A program made the position numbers and the translations under genes. Below, piece by piece: positions 40,357 through 48,279 of a stretch of DNA of 64,000 nt. This DNA comes from Alphaproteobacteria bacterium. GTDB taxonomy: Bacteria > Pseudomonadota > Alphaproteobacteria > TMED109. Numbering within the stretch: position 1 is the first letter of the stretch; each line of letters begins with the position of its first letter. The stretch is from positions 1 through 64,000 of the forward strand of contig JAJDYI010000086.1 of NCBI GenBank assembly GCA_022825235.1. The letters run 5' to 3'. The notes below the pieces were generated by a model that saw only the letters and a program-made list of their open reading frames with translations, ran no database searches and was not told where the DNA came from.

Positions 40357-41754
40357 ATGTCAAGAAACGTTCTTCGGTCGCTGGCCACGTTGGTGGTGGC
40401 CTTCACGTTCGCGGTGCCAGCGATGGCGGCCGTCCCCACTCTGGCGCCGGTGGTTGAGATGGTCCAGCCGGCGGTTGTGGCCATCGAGGTGGAGCCGGCG
40501 GCGCTTCCCGCAGCCCGCGAGGGGCGTCGGTCACTCCCGCGCAACGGGCCGTCCGGCCCCGATTCGTTCTTCGAGCGCGAGTTCGGCAAGCATCTGCCTT
40601 GGCCTCCCGGGATGCCCGCGATCCCCGATCAGTCACTCCGGCGGCACGGCGGATCCGGGTTCTTCATCGACACGGAAGGTCATCTCGTGACCAACGCCCA
40701 CCTGATTGGCGAGGATCGTGAGATTCGGGTTCACACCGCTGACGGCGACATCCTGGAGGCGGAGGTGGTCGGGCAGGACCGGCACAGCGACATCGCTGTG
40801 CTCAAGGTCGAGCTTGATCGACCGGTCCCGTACGCCACGTTCGCGGACTCCGATGCCGTGCGTGTGGGCGACTGGGTGTTCGCCATCGGGAGTCCCTACG
40901 GTTTTCGCGGCACCGTTACCACGGGCATCGTCTCGGCCCGCGGCCGCGACATCGGTGCGGGGCAGTACGGCGACTTCCTGCAAATCGATGCGCCGATCAA
41001 CCGGGGCAATTCCGGCGGTCCGACCTTCGATCTCGAAGGACGCGTGGTAGGGGTCAACACCGCGATCTATTCGCCGACCGGCGGCAGCGTCGGGATCGGT
41101 TTCGCTGTTCCATCGAACACCGTCCGCCTGATCGTCGCGGACCTCATGGACGACGGCAAGGTCGAGCGGGGCTGGCTCGGCGTCCAGATTCAGCCGCTCG
41201 ACAGGGATCTCTCGGAAGCCCTCGGTCTCGATGAGCCGCACGGCGCGCTGATCGCCGACGTATCTGAAGGGAGCCCGGCGGCCGCTGCGGGGCTGGAGCC
41301 CGGCGGCATCGTGACGGCAGTCGATAACGCGCGAGTGAAAGGCGCGCGCGACCTGGCCCGGCTGGTCGGCCTGACGTCGCCTGGCGAGGAGATCACGCTG
41401 ACGGTCTGGCGGGACCGGCGCGAACAAAGCATCACGGTTCGCCTGGGCGGCTGGCCCGGTTCCGGTCCGTCCGCGCCCCCGGCCAGCGCGGGTGCACACC
41501 TGGGCCTGCAGTTCGGTCAGGACGGTGGTGCCGGCGCGGTCATTGAAGAGGTCGAGCCCGCGAGTCCTGCGTCGGTCAAGAACCTGCTGCCCGGAGACCG
41601 AATCCTGAAGGTGGACGGCGTTCCGGTGTCGGACGCCGCCGACGCGAGCCAGCGGCTGGCGGCGGCATGGAATGCGAAGCAGCAGTTCGTCGTCCTCGAG
41701 GTGGCGCGCGGACCGGAGGTCCGGTTCGTGGCCCTGCGTTTGCGGCACGCGTAG
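40357..41754 (+). CDS. Periplasmic serine protease HtrA/Deg
   Basis: The 465-aa protein has a cleavable signal peptide (LATLVVAFTFAVPAMAA), a trypsin-like domain with His115 (VTNAHLIG), Asp145 (DRHSDIAVLK) and Ser219 (NRGNSGGPTFD), and two PDZ domains (about 265-350 and 375-460). Deg proteases degrade misfolded periplasmic proteins and can act as chaperones. The overall design matches DegQ/DegP. A good AT-rich promoter region lies upstream and a strong hairpin follows the stop. It is transcribed alone. Confidence 0.93.
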   Translation: MSRNVLRSLATLVVAFTFAVPAMAAVPTLAPVVEMVQPAVVAIEVEPAALPAAREGRRSLPRNGPSGPDSFFEREFGKHLPWPPGMPAIPDQSLRRHGGSGFFIDTEGHLVTNAHLIGEDREIRVHTADGDILEAEVVGQDRHSDIAVLKVELDRPVPYATFADSDAVRVGDWVFAIGSPYGFRGTVTTGIVSARGRDIGAGQYGDFLQIDAPINRGNSGGPTFDLEGRVVGVNTAIYSPTGGSVGIGFAVPSNTVRLIVADLMDDGKVERGWLGVQIQPLDRDLSEALGLDEPHGALIADVSEGSPAAAAGLEPGGIVTAVDNARVKGARDLARLVGLTSPGEEITLTVWRDRREQSITVRLGGWPGSGPSAPPASAGAHLGLQFGQDGGAGAVIEEVEPASPASVKNLLPGDRILKVDGVPVSDAADASQRLAAAWNAKQQFVVLEVARGPEVRFVALRLRHA

Positions 41755-41769
41755 CCACGCGCGCCGCAT

Positions 41770-41811
41770 GCGGGCGGTGATCGATTCCAGCCCGTCACGA
41801 TCACCGCCCGC
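41770..41811. terminator. Bidirectional hairpin terminator
   Basis: GCGGGCGGTGATCG (41,770-41,783) pairs perfectly with CGATCACCGCCCGC (41,798-41,811), a 14-bp stem with a 14-nt loop. It sits 16 bp after the protease stop and between convergent genes. There is no long T-tract on either side. Confidence 0.7.
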
Positions 41812-42049
41812 TCACCACTTGAGCGTGGGCAGATCCTCCCGTTGCCCGCCTGTTGCGGCCCCGGTCACCGACGGACCGGGGCCGTTTCGTGCGCTTGGCC
41901 CGGATTGCCTGAAGCTCGCGGAAATCGACTTGGCAGAGCATTCGCCCCGCGCCGTTGATCGTGACCGGTCAGTGAAGCAGGCGACGGGGGTTCCGGACAT
42001 GCGGTGGCCGGGAGCATCGGCGGGCACCGGCGCAAGCGGTGCCGGTCGG

Positions 42050-42841
42050 TCAGACGACTGGCCGCTCCAGTCCGGCGGGGGAGCGCGTAAACACCTCGAA
42101 TCCGTCATTGGTCACGCCGAGCGTATGTTCGAACTGCGCTGACAGGGAGCGGTCGCGCGTGACCGCCGTCCACTGGTCCGCGAGAATTCGCACATCCGGC
42201 TTGCCGACGTTGATCATGGGCTCGATGGTGAAGAACATGCCCTCGCGCAACGTCAGTCCGGTGTTCGGCGTGCCGTAGTGAAGGACGGAAGGAGCGTCGT
42301 GAAACACCCGGCCGATCCCGTGCCCGCAGAACATCCGGACGACCGAGTACCGTTTGACCTCCGCGCACGTCTGGATGGCGTGTCCGATGTCGCCGAGGGT
42401 GGCGCCGGGCCGCACTGCCCGGATGCCCGCCCACATGGCTTCGAACGTCGTGTCGGTGAGGATACGCGCCTGCAGGGACGGCTTGCCGACCCAGAACATG
42501 CGGCTGGTGTCGCCGTGCCACCCGTCAAGGATGACGGTGACATCGAGGTTGAGGATGTCGCCGTCCTTGAGACGCGTGTTGTCCGGGATCCCGTGACACA
42601 CGACGTGGTTGATGGAGGTGCAGACCGACTTGGGGAACCCCTTGTAGTTCAGCGGTGCCGGGACGGCGCCGTGGTCCACGATGAAGTCGTGGCACAGGCG
42701 GTCGAGCTCCTCGGTGGTGACCCCTGCCGTGATTCGCGGCGTGATGAAGTCGAGAACCTCTGCCGCGAGCCGGCCGGCCCGGCGCATGGCGACGAACGCC
42801 TCGGCATCGTGGATGCGGACCTGTTCGCGCGGATGGTTCAT
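42050..42841 (-). CDS. map: Type I methionine aminopeptidase
   Basis: The 263-aa enzyme removes the initiator Met from nascent proteins. Metal-ligand motifs are visible: CTSINHVVCHGIPDN (His), DILNLDVTVILDGWHGDTSRMF (two Asp), CGHGIGRVFHDAPSVLH (His) and GMFFTIEPMINVG (Glu), with a last Glu in AQFEHTLGVT. The ATG at 42,841 overlaps the stop of sfsA by 4 bp. An N-terminal Arg-rich extension in the open frame is not coding. Confidence 0.95.
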   Translation of the reverse strand: MNHPREQVRIHDAEAFVAMRRAGRLAAEVLDFITPRITAGVTTEELDRLCHDFIVDHGAVPAPLNYKGFPKSVCTSINHVVCHGIPDNTRLKDGDILNLDVTVILDGWHGDTSRMFWVGKPSLQARILTDTTFEAMWAGIRAVRPGATLGDIGHAIQTCAEVKRYSVVRMFCGHGIGRVFHDAPSVLHYGTPNTGLTLREGMFFTIEPMINVGKPDVRILADQWTAVTRDRSLSAQFEHTLGVTNDGFEVFTRSPAGLERPVV

Positions 42842-43557
42842 GAACCGCCTCCAAGCGGGTCCGTCATGACGAGGGAGTCCGCGACCGTAATGGCTTGGAC
42901 GGTCAACCGACACCCATACGCTAGCATCTCGACACCGGCGTCTCGGGCGGCGCGGAATGCATCCGCATACGCCGGGTCGATGTCGCCCGCGAGGCGGAAG
43001 GATGAGCAGTCTTCCCGCTGCACCAGATAGAGCATGACGGCCCGGTCGCCAGCCGCGACCCGCCGGGCGAGCTCCGCGAGATGCTTGCGGCCGCGATCCG
43101 TCACGGAATCGGGAAACTCCGCGATGGCCGGCTCCCGCGACATGTGCACGTTCTTGACCTCGACGTAGCAGCTTCGGCGGCGGCGATCTTCCAGCAGCAG
43201 GTCGATTCGGGAACGGGTTCCGTAGCGCACTTCCCGCCGGATCGATGCGTAACCGGCGAGCGGTTCGAGCCGGTTGTCTCGGATGGCTTCCTCGGCCAGT
43301 GCATTGGGGCGCCCGGTATTGACGCCGACCAGGGTCGGTCCGAGCCGGAGCAATTCCCAACTGTAGCGCAGCTTGCGCTTCGGGTCGCTGTTCGGCGCAA
43401 GCCAGGTTTCGGTGCCGGCGTCGGTCAGCCCGAGCATCGAGCCCGGATTGGCGCAGTGGGCCGTGACGAGCCGTCCGTCCGCCAGCTCGTGGTCACTCAG
43501 GAATCGCTGGTAGCGACGCACGAGGGTGGCTCGCACGAGTTCGACGGGAAACTGCAC
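42838..43557 (-). CDS. sfsA: DNA/RNA nuclease SfsA
   Basis: The 239-aa product is taken from the GTG at 43,557 (VQFPVELVRATLVRRYQRF). SfsA signatures are present: HCANPGSMLGL, APNSDPKRKLRYSWELL, GVNTGRPNALAEEAI, RREVRYGTRSRIDLLLE and CYVEVKNVHMSREP, the PD-(D/E)XK-like catalytic region with Asp and ExK. FPDSVTDRGRKHLAEL is also diagnostic. SfsA was named for sugar fermentation stimulation and now has nuclease activity assigned. sfsA and map overlap by 4 bp, so they form an operon. Confidence 0.93.
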   Translation of the reverse strand: MQFPVELVRATLVRRYQRFLSDHELADGRLVTAHCANPGSMLGLTDAGTETWLAPNSDPKRKLRYSWELLRLGPTLVGVNTGRPNALAEEAIRDNRLEPLAGYASIRREVRYGTRSRIDLLLEDRRRRSCYVEVKNVHMSREPAIAEFPDSVTDRGRKHLAELARRVAAGDRAVMLYLVQREDCSSFRLAGDIDPAYADAFRAARDAGVEMLAYGCRLTVQAITVADSLVMTDPLGGGS

Positions 43558-43665
43558 GGACAGGGCTCCAGTCAGGCTTCGGGTGGCTGCTGCGGCGGAG
43601 ACTAGACGATCGGCGCACGTCGATTCGCGACCGGCTAGCATGCGGGCGATCCTCCGGAGCGAGCC

Positions 43666-44421
43666 ATGCCCCAAGACGCCCCAACTGCAGCAATGCTCGT
43701 GATCGGTAACGAGATTCTCTCCGGTCGCACGCAGGACAAGAACGTCGCGCACGTCGCGAAACGGATGTCGAACCTCGGCGTTCGGCTCATGGAGGTGCGG
43801 GTGGTGCCGGACGTGCGGGAGCGGATCGTCACGGCAGTTCAGGAACTGTCCGCGGCCTGGGACTATCTCGTCACGACCGGCGGCATCGGGCCTACGCACG
43901 ACGACATCACGACGGAATGCGTGGCGGACGCGATGGGTGTCGAGGTAGAGCGGAATGCCGAAGCGCACCGCCGCCTCCGCGCGCATTACGCGGGCACGGA
44001 GATCGAGCTCAACGAGGCCAGGCTCCGGATGGCGAACATCCCCGTGGGGGCCACCCTCATCGACAATCCGGTGTCCGCCGCGCCTGGCTTCCGGCTTGGA
44101 AACGTCTTCGTGCTCGCCGGCGTCCCGGCCATCATGCAGGCCATGCTGGCGGTCCTGGAACCGCAGCTGGTCCGCGGTCCGCCGCTCCGTTCGCACACCT
44201 TCGTGGTGCACCGCCCGGAGGGCGCGGTCGCGGAGCCCCTGGCCAGCGTTGCGACCGAGTTCGCCGACGTTGATATCGGTTCCTACCCCTTCTATCGCCC
44301 CCCGGACATCGGGACCAGCCTCGTGCTGCGCACCGTCGACCCCGAGCGGCTTGCGCTGTGTGCCGACGCGGTGCGCCGGTTCCTGACCGAACTGGGAGCG
44401 CCCTTCCGCGAGGAAGCTTGA
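43666..44421 (+). CDS. CinA N-domain / molybdopterin-binding-like protein
   Basis: The 251-aa protein has the MoaB/MogA-like fold of the CinA N-domain: AMLVIGNEILSGRTQDKN, DYLVTTGGIGPTHDDITTE and then ELNEARLRMANIPVGATLID. NPVSAAPGFRLGNVFVLAGVP completes the substrate-binding loop. It lacks the C-terminal nicotinamide-nucleotide amidase domain of full CinA, as is common for the short form in proteobacteria. The likely role is in nucleotide or pyrophosphate metabolism. Start MPQDAPTAAMLV follows a GAGCG-type ribosome binding site. It ends 28 bp before tRNA-Leu. Confidence 0.9.
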   Translation: MPQDAPTAAMLVIGNEILSGRTQDKNVAHVAKRMSNLGVRLMEVRVVPDVRERIVTAVQELSAAWDYLVTTGGIGPTHDDITTECVADAMGVEVERNAEAHRRLRAHYAGTEIELNEARLRMANIPVGATLIDNPVSAAPGFRLGNVFVLAGVPAIMQAMLAVLEPQLVRGPPLRSHTFVVHRPEGAVAEPLASVATEFADVDIGSYPFYRPPDIGTSLVLRTVDPERLALCADAVRRFLTELGAPFREEA

Positions 44422-44449
44422 GGGATCGGTATGATGCCCGCCGGGGCCT

Positions 44450-44762
44450 GCGGGCGTGGCGGAATTGGCAGACGCGACGGACTTGCGGGACGTTGAGTGC
44501 CTGCCGGGAAACCGGCAGTGCAGAACCGCTCAAATTCGGGGAAGGCTGACCGGCGGTGCCGATGCTGATCCCGAGCCAAGCCTGCATCCCTGCAGGAAGG
44601 TGTAGAGACTAGACGGGCGGCGCCTGGGGCCGGCTCTGCGGTGACGGCGAAGGGATAGTCCAGACCACGAACGTGCCTTGGGCGCGGCGGCGAAAGCCGA
44701 AGTGGTACGAAAATCCGTTTCTCCGAAGGAGAGTGAGGGTTCGAGTCCCTCCGTCCGCACCA
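44450..44762 (+). tRNA. tRNA-Leu (UAA) interrupted by a group I intron
   Basis: The 5' exon (44,450-44,484) begins GCGGGCGTGGCGGAATTGG and ends CGGACTT. The 3' exon (44,710-44,762) begins AAAATCCGT and ends CCGTCCGCACCA. Joined, the anticodon arm is ACGGA-CTTAAAA-TCCGT, giving anticodon UAA. A long variable arm (TTCTCCGAAGGAGAG) confirms a class II Leu tRNA, and the acceptor GCGGGCG/CGTCCGC pairs with one G-U. The terminal CCA is encoded. The gene is split between U34 and A35. Confidence 0.92.
44485..44709 (+). ncRNA. Group I intron in tRNA-Leu(UAA), 225 nt
   Basis: The intervening sequence has group I landmarks. The 5' exon end ACTT can pair with an internal guide GAGT, giving the U-G pair at the splice site. 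Core-like segments include CTCAAATTCGGGGAA, GATCCCGAGCCAAG, GTAGAGACTAGACGGGC and GATAGTCCAGACC. The last base before AAAATCC is G (omega G). It carries no open reading frame. Insertion site and core words closely resemble the cyanobacterial and plastid tRNA-Leu(UAA) introns. Confidence 0.88.
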
Positions 44763-44943
44763 CGCCCCGACATATCGGCGCCGCGAGAGCGCCGGAAGGG
44801 AGTAGGGTCGACACGGCCCTGGACGACCGGTTGTCTCGGCCGGGTCAGGTCCAGGGGGGTCGGTCTTGCCGGGTGTACGGCGGGCCCGCGTTCCGTGGCG
44901 GACAGGGCCGGTCGGATCGGCGGAGCGCTCGAGAAGACCCGTC

Positions 44944-45174
44944 CTACGAGAGCTTCTTTCCGTACGCCTCCAGAACGCCCTGATAGCCGGCGATCCGTTG
45001 GCGGCCGAGTTCTTCCAGCGCTTCCTCCACCTCTTCCGGTTTGAATCCGTGGGAACGATGGAAGGCGTCCCGGTCTTTCAGGTAGGCGGCTTCCATCTCG
45101 GCGTCGTGTTCCATCTTCTCGTGCAGATCGCGGAGCCGCTCCAGCATGGGCCGGTCGTCGGAGGTCTGGGACAT
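44944..45174 (-). CDS. Small hypothetical protein, 76 aa
   Basis: This is an acidic, fully helical small protein starting MSQTSDDRPMLERLRDLHEK, with MEHDAEMEAAYLKDRDAFHR and EEVEEALEELGRQRI. The length and amphipathic pattern suggest a soluble cytoplasmic coiled-coil-like protein. I do not recognise a family. The ATG at 45,174 is chosen because residues upstream in the open frame are low-complexity. It is downstream of two exported-protein genes on the same strand and may belong to their operon. Confidence 0.7.
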   Translation of the reverse strand: MSQTSDDRPMLERLRDLHEKMEHDAEMEAAYLKDRDAFHRSHGFKPEEVEEALEELGRQRIAGYQGVLEAYGKKLS

Positions 45175-45199
45175 GAATGGTTCTCCCTGGGGGATACGG

Positions 45200-45553
45200 T
45201 CAATCGAGTGGTAGGCGCTCGCCATTGCGGTACCGCGCGAGCTCGCGGTTGGAATACGCGGACCGCACGGACAGAAGGTACGGGACGGCTTCGCCGCCGG
45301 CGCTGATCGAGCAGGACAGCAGGGCCTCGAGACCGTCCTGGCCCGCGGGTCCCATGTCGTCCCAGCGATCGGCATCGATGCGCATGGTGTACCGGAGCGC
45401 ACCGCCCTCCGCGGACGCCCAGAACGCCAGGGTATTGGTCGCGAGGAGCTCCTGGACCTCGGCCCGGCACTCGGGCCAGGCCGGAGGCGAGGCCGTGGCG
45501 CCGGCCGCCGCCAGCGTCAGCGCGACTGCCCCGAGCCAGCCCGCGATCTTCAT
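45200..45553 (-). CDS. Exported hypothetical protein, 117 aa
   Basis: A cleavable signal peptide is clear (MKIAGWLGAVALTLAAAGAT, cleavage after ATA or TAS). The mature part has two Cys (WPECRAEVQELL and LLSCSISAGG), which could form a disulfide in the periplasm. No family is recognised. It overlaps the upstream Sel1-repeat gene by 4 bp (ATGA), so it is translated together with it. Confidence 0.75.
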   Translation of the reverse strand: MKIAGWLGAVALTLAAAGATASPPAWPECRAEVQELLATNTLAFWASAEGGALRYTMRIDADRWDDMGPAGQDGLEALLSCSISAGGEAVPYLLSVRSAYSNRELARYRNGERLPLD

Positions 45554-46143
45554 GGCGCGGGATACTCCGCGGCCAGGTCACGGCTCCGGGCGCGTGCGAA
45601 CGCGAAATCATTCGTGTCAAATCTGCCCAGCACGTTGTCCCGGTTGTGCGCGCCGCTGCTGCTTCCGCGTTCGGCCGCAAGCAGAAAAAATGCCAAGCCT
45701 TCGAGTTGGTCCTCCTCGACGCCGATACCGTGGAGGAACATGTATCCGATGCTGCTGAGCGCGTCGGCATCGCCGTACCGGGCCGCCCGACGGTACAGCC
45801 CAATGGCCTTCACCTCGTCGCGCTCGACTCCCTTGCCCTCGAAATGCAGCAGGCCGAGGTTGTACAGGGCGCTGGCGTGGTTCTGGTCGCCGGCCATGCC
45901 ATACCACCTGGCCGCTTCGCGATAGTCTTGCGGAACGCCTTGGCCGGTGTCGTACAGGATCCCCAGGTTGTATTGCGCATCGGGGTCTCCGGTCTCCGCC
46001 AGCGGCTGCAGGGCTGCCACGAGTGCCACGGCATCACCATCATCAAAGGCACGCCGCACTTCGGCCCAGTCGGCGCTCGCCGGCACGGTTGCCGCCACGG
46101 CAAGCGCGATGGACAGGAATCCCGCGGCCCTGAGATGGATCAT
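45550..46143 (-). CDS. Exported Sel1-repeat (TPR-like) protein
   Basis: This 197-aa protein has a signal peptide (FLSIALAVAATVPASAD) and four Sel1-like repeats of about 36 aa: TGDPDAQYNLGILYDTGQGV, QNHASALYNLGLLHFEGKGV, YGDADALSSIGYMFLHGIGV and a terminal partial unit. Sel1 proteins are solenoid scaffolds that bind other proteins. It is in the periplasm or on the cell surface and coupled to the downstream exported protein. The partner is not evident. Confidence 0.85.
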   Translation of the reverse strand: MIHLRAAGFLSIALAVAATVPASADWAEVRRAFDDGDAVALVAALQPLAETGDPDAQYNLGILYDTGQGVPQDYREAARWYGMAGDQNHASALYNLGLLHFEGKGVERDEVKAIGLYRRAARYGDADALSSIGYMFLHGIGVEEDQLEGLAFFLLAAERGSSSGAHNRDNVLGRFDTNDFAFARARSRDLAAEYPAP

Positions 46144-46182
46144 GCGTTGTGCTCCTTCTCCCGGGCCGTCGAAGCCTCGCGC

Positions 46183-46257
46183 TGGTGCCGGCGGCAGGAT
46201 TTGAACCCGCAGCCTTCCGCTTACAAGGCGGGTGCTCTACCGTTGAGCTACGCCGGC
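46183..46257 (-). tRNA. tRNA-Thr (UGU)
   Basis: On the minus strand the gene starts GCCGGCGTAGCTCAACGG, has the anticodon loop CTTGTAA (anticodon UGU), and ends GGTTCAAATCCTGC and CGCCGGCA, with CCA encoded. The acceptor stem GCCGGCG/CGCCGGC is perfect. It is the second threonine tRNA in the window. Confidence 0.93.
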
Positions 46258-46379
46258 TCAGGTCCCCGAGTGAGATGGAAGTATAGGGCCAAGGCGGCCG
46301 GAATTTGCCCCGCGTCAGGCGGGGTTACGGTATGCTACTCTAGGGACTTGTCCCCGTTCCCCGCAAAGGCTCTCTCTTG

Positions 46380-47363
46380 ATGCAGCAGAATATTGCCGCG
46401 GTGTCGCCGCCGGCTGAGGAAGGCTTCGCGGCTCGTCTGATGGCGACGATGGCGACCACCATCGTCGGGCAGCGCGAGATGCTGGAACGGATCGTGATCG
46501 CGCTGCTGTCGAACGGACACGTCTTGATCGAAGGGGCACCGGGGCTTGCCAAGACGAGAGCCGTGACCACGCTGGCAGCAGCCATCTCAGCGAGCTTTCG
46601 CCGGATTCAATTCACGCCCGACCTGCTGCCCGCCGACCTCGTGGGCACCATGATCTACGAACCCAAGCAGGGGGAATTCCGTATCCGGCGTGGCCCCATC
46701 TTCGCCAATATCGTGCTCGCGGATGAGATCAACCGGGCGCCCGCGAAGGTCCAGAGCGCGCTCCTGGAAGCGATGCAGGAGCGCCAGGTCACCATCGGCG
46801 ACCAGAGCGAGCCGCTCCCGGCGCCCTTCATGGTGCTCGCGACCCAGAACCCGATCGAGCAGGACGGCACCTATCCGTTGCCCGAGGCGCAGATGGACCG
46901 GTTCATCTTCATGCTGCGGACCGAATACCCGGATCGCGAGCAGGAGATCGCCATCATGGACATGGTGGCGTTCACCGCCGAAGGATCCATGCCTGACCCC
47001 GTGGTCTCGATCGACGAGATCGTTCAGGCTCGCGCGGCGGTCGATCGGGTCCGAATCGAGGAATCCGTCAAGGAATACATGGTCGACCTGGTGCGGGCGA
47101 CCCGGCATATCGACCAGGTCGACGCCGCCTTGGACCCGTATGTCACCTTGGGTGCGAGCCCCCGTGCGACGATTTATCTCGCGATTGCGTCGCGAGCCCG
47201 GGCTTACCTGCAGGGGCGTAACTACGTTACACCGCAGGACGTCAAGGCGATTGCACCCGATGTGCTGCGACATCGGATTCTCACGTCATATGAAGCCGAG
47301 GCTGACGGCGTCACCACCGACGACCTGATCAAGAGGATCCTCGAACACCAGCCTGTTCCGTAA
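46380..47363 (+). CDS. MoxR-family AAA+ ATPase
   Basis: The AAA+ chaperone-like ATPase is about 327 aa. Walker A is GAPGLAKTRAV, Walker B is NIVLADEINRAPAKVQSALL, and sensor 1 includes FMVLATQNPIEQDGTYPLPEAQ. The lid region has RFIFMLRTEYPDREQE and VTPQDVKAIAPDVLRHRI. MoxR proteins activate vWA-domain partners. It is the first gene of the MoxR-DUF58-Bat operon. ATG at 46,380 is preferred over the TTG three bases upstream. Confidence 0.94.
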   Translation: MQQNIAAVSPPAEEGFAARLMATMATTIVGQREMLERIVIALLSNGHVLIEGAPGLAKTRAVTTLAAAISASFRRIQFTPDLLPADLVGTMIYEPKQGEFRIRRGPIFANIVLADEINRAPAKVQSALLEAMQERQVTIGDQSEPLPAPFMVLATQNPIEQDGTYPLPEAQMDRFIFMLRTEYPDREQEIAIMDMVAFTAEGSMPDPVVSIDEIVQARAAVDRVRIEESVKEYMVDLVRATRHIDQVDAALDPYVTLGASPRATIYLAIASRARAYLQGRNYVTPQDVKAIAPDVLRHRILTSYEAEADGVTTDDLIKRILEHQPVP

Positions 47364-47367
47364 CGGG

Positions 47368-48279
47368 ATGGATACGGACAGCCGCCCCTCTGCCTCCGGC
47401 CGCGGGGCACTACGCCTCCGGATTCGTCCCAAACGTCCCATCGATGGGGCGGTTACCGGCGAGTTCCTGAGCGTCTTCAAGGGGCGTGGATCGGAGTTCG
47501 AGGAACTCCGGGAATACACGCCGGGCGACGATGTCCGCACGATCGACTGGAAGGTCACGGCGCGGGCCGGCCGGCCCTTCGTGCGCCAGTACATCGAGGA
47601 GCGCGAACTGACCGTGATCGTGGCGGTCGACCTCAGCGCATCGCTCCGGAGTGGAAGTGGCGCACTGAACAAGGATGCGATGGCCCGAGCGGCTGCGGCG
47701 TCGATCATGTACGCGACCATCGGGAACAATGACCGGGCCGGCTTGCTCCTGTTCAGCGACCGGGTGGACTCGTGGACACGTCCCCAGAAGGGTAAGGGTC
47801 ACGCCGTGTACCTCGAGGAACGGTTGCGGCGCGCCCGCCCGGACGGGCGCGGCACCGACCTCCGGGGGGCGCTGATCCGGCTCGGGATCGTCGCCAAGCG
47901 GCGCTCGCTCCTCTTCGTCCTGTCGGACTTCATGGCCCCTGATTTCGAACGCCCGCTCCGCGCGCTTGCGCTGCGCCACGACGTCATTCCCGTCGTCTTC
48001 CGGGATCCGCTGGACGATGCCCTGCCCGCGGCAGGCCTGGTGACCATCCGCGACCTGGAAACGGGCGAGGCGCGGCTGGTGGACTTCGATCATCCGCGTG
48101 TCCGGGCCCACTATGAAGCCGCCGCGCTGCGCCGGCTCGAGGAACGCTGGCGGGTATTCACGACATTGGGACTCAAGCCGCTCGAGATCATGGGCGGCAG
48201 TGATCCGGTGCAGGCGCTGATTCAGTATTTCATGCGGCGAGCGGGGGTGGACGCCGGCCGGGCGGCGGCTTCGGCATGA
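47368..48279 (+). CDS. DUF58 protein of the Bat operon
   Basis: The 303-aa soluble protein has the DUF58 signature GRGSEFEELREYTPGDDVRT and IDWKVTARAGRPFVR, followed by a vWA-like fold with VAVDLSASLRSGSG (MIDAS-like DxSxS) and LFVLSDFMAPDFE. DUF58 proteins work with MoxR ATPases. The start lies 4 bp after the moxR stop, and its end overlaps the next gene by 4 bp. Confidence 0.92.
   Translation: MDTDSRPSASGRGALRLRIRPKRPIDGAVTGEFLSVFKGRGSEFEELREYTPGDDVRTIDWKVTARAGRPFVRQYIEERELTVIVAVDLSASLRSGSGALNKDAMARAAAASIMYATIGNNDRAGLLLFSDRVDSWTRPQKGKGHAVYLEERLRRARPDGRGTDLRGALIRLGIVAKRRSLLFVLSDFMAPDFERPLRALALRHDVIPVVFRDPLDDALPAAGLVTIRDLETGEARLVDFDHPRVRAHYEAAALRRLEERWRVFTTLGLKPLEIMGGSDPVQALIQYFMRRAGVDAGRAAASA

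Noticed and set aside
46305-46336. TTGCCC/TATGCT promoter for moxR
   Set aside because: The spacing of 20 bp is too long for a normal promoter and the -35 match is weak.
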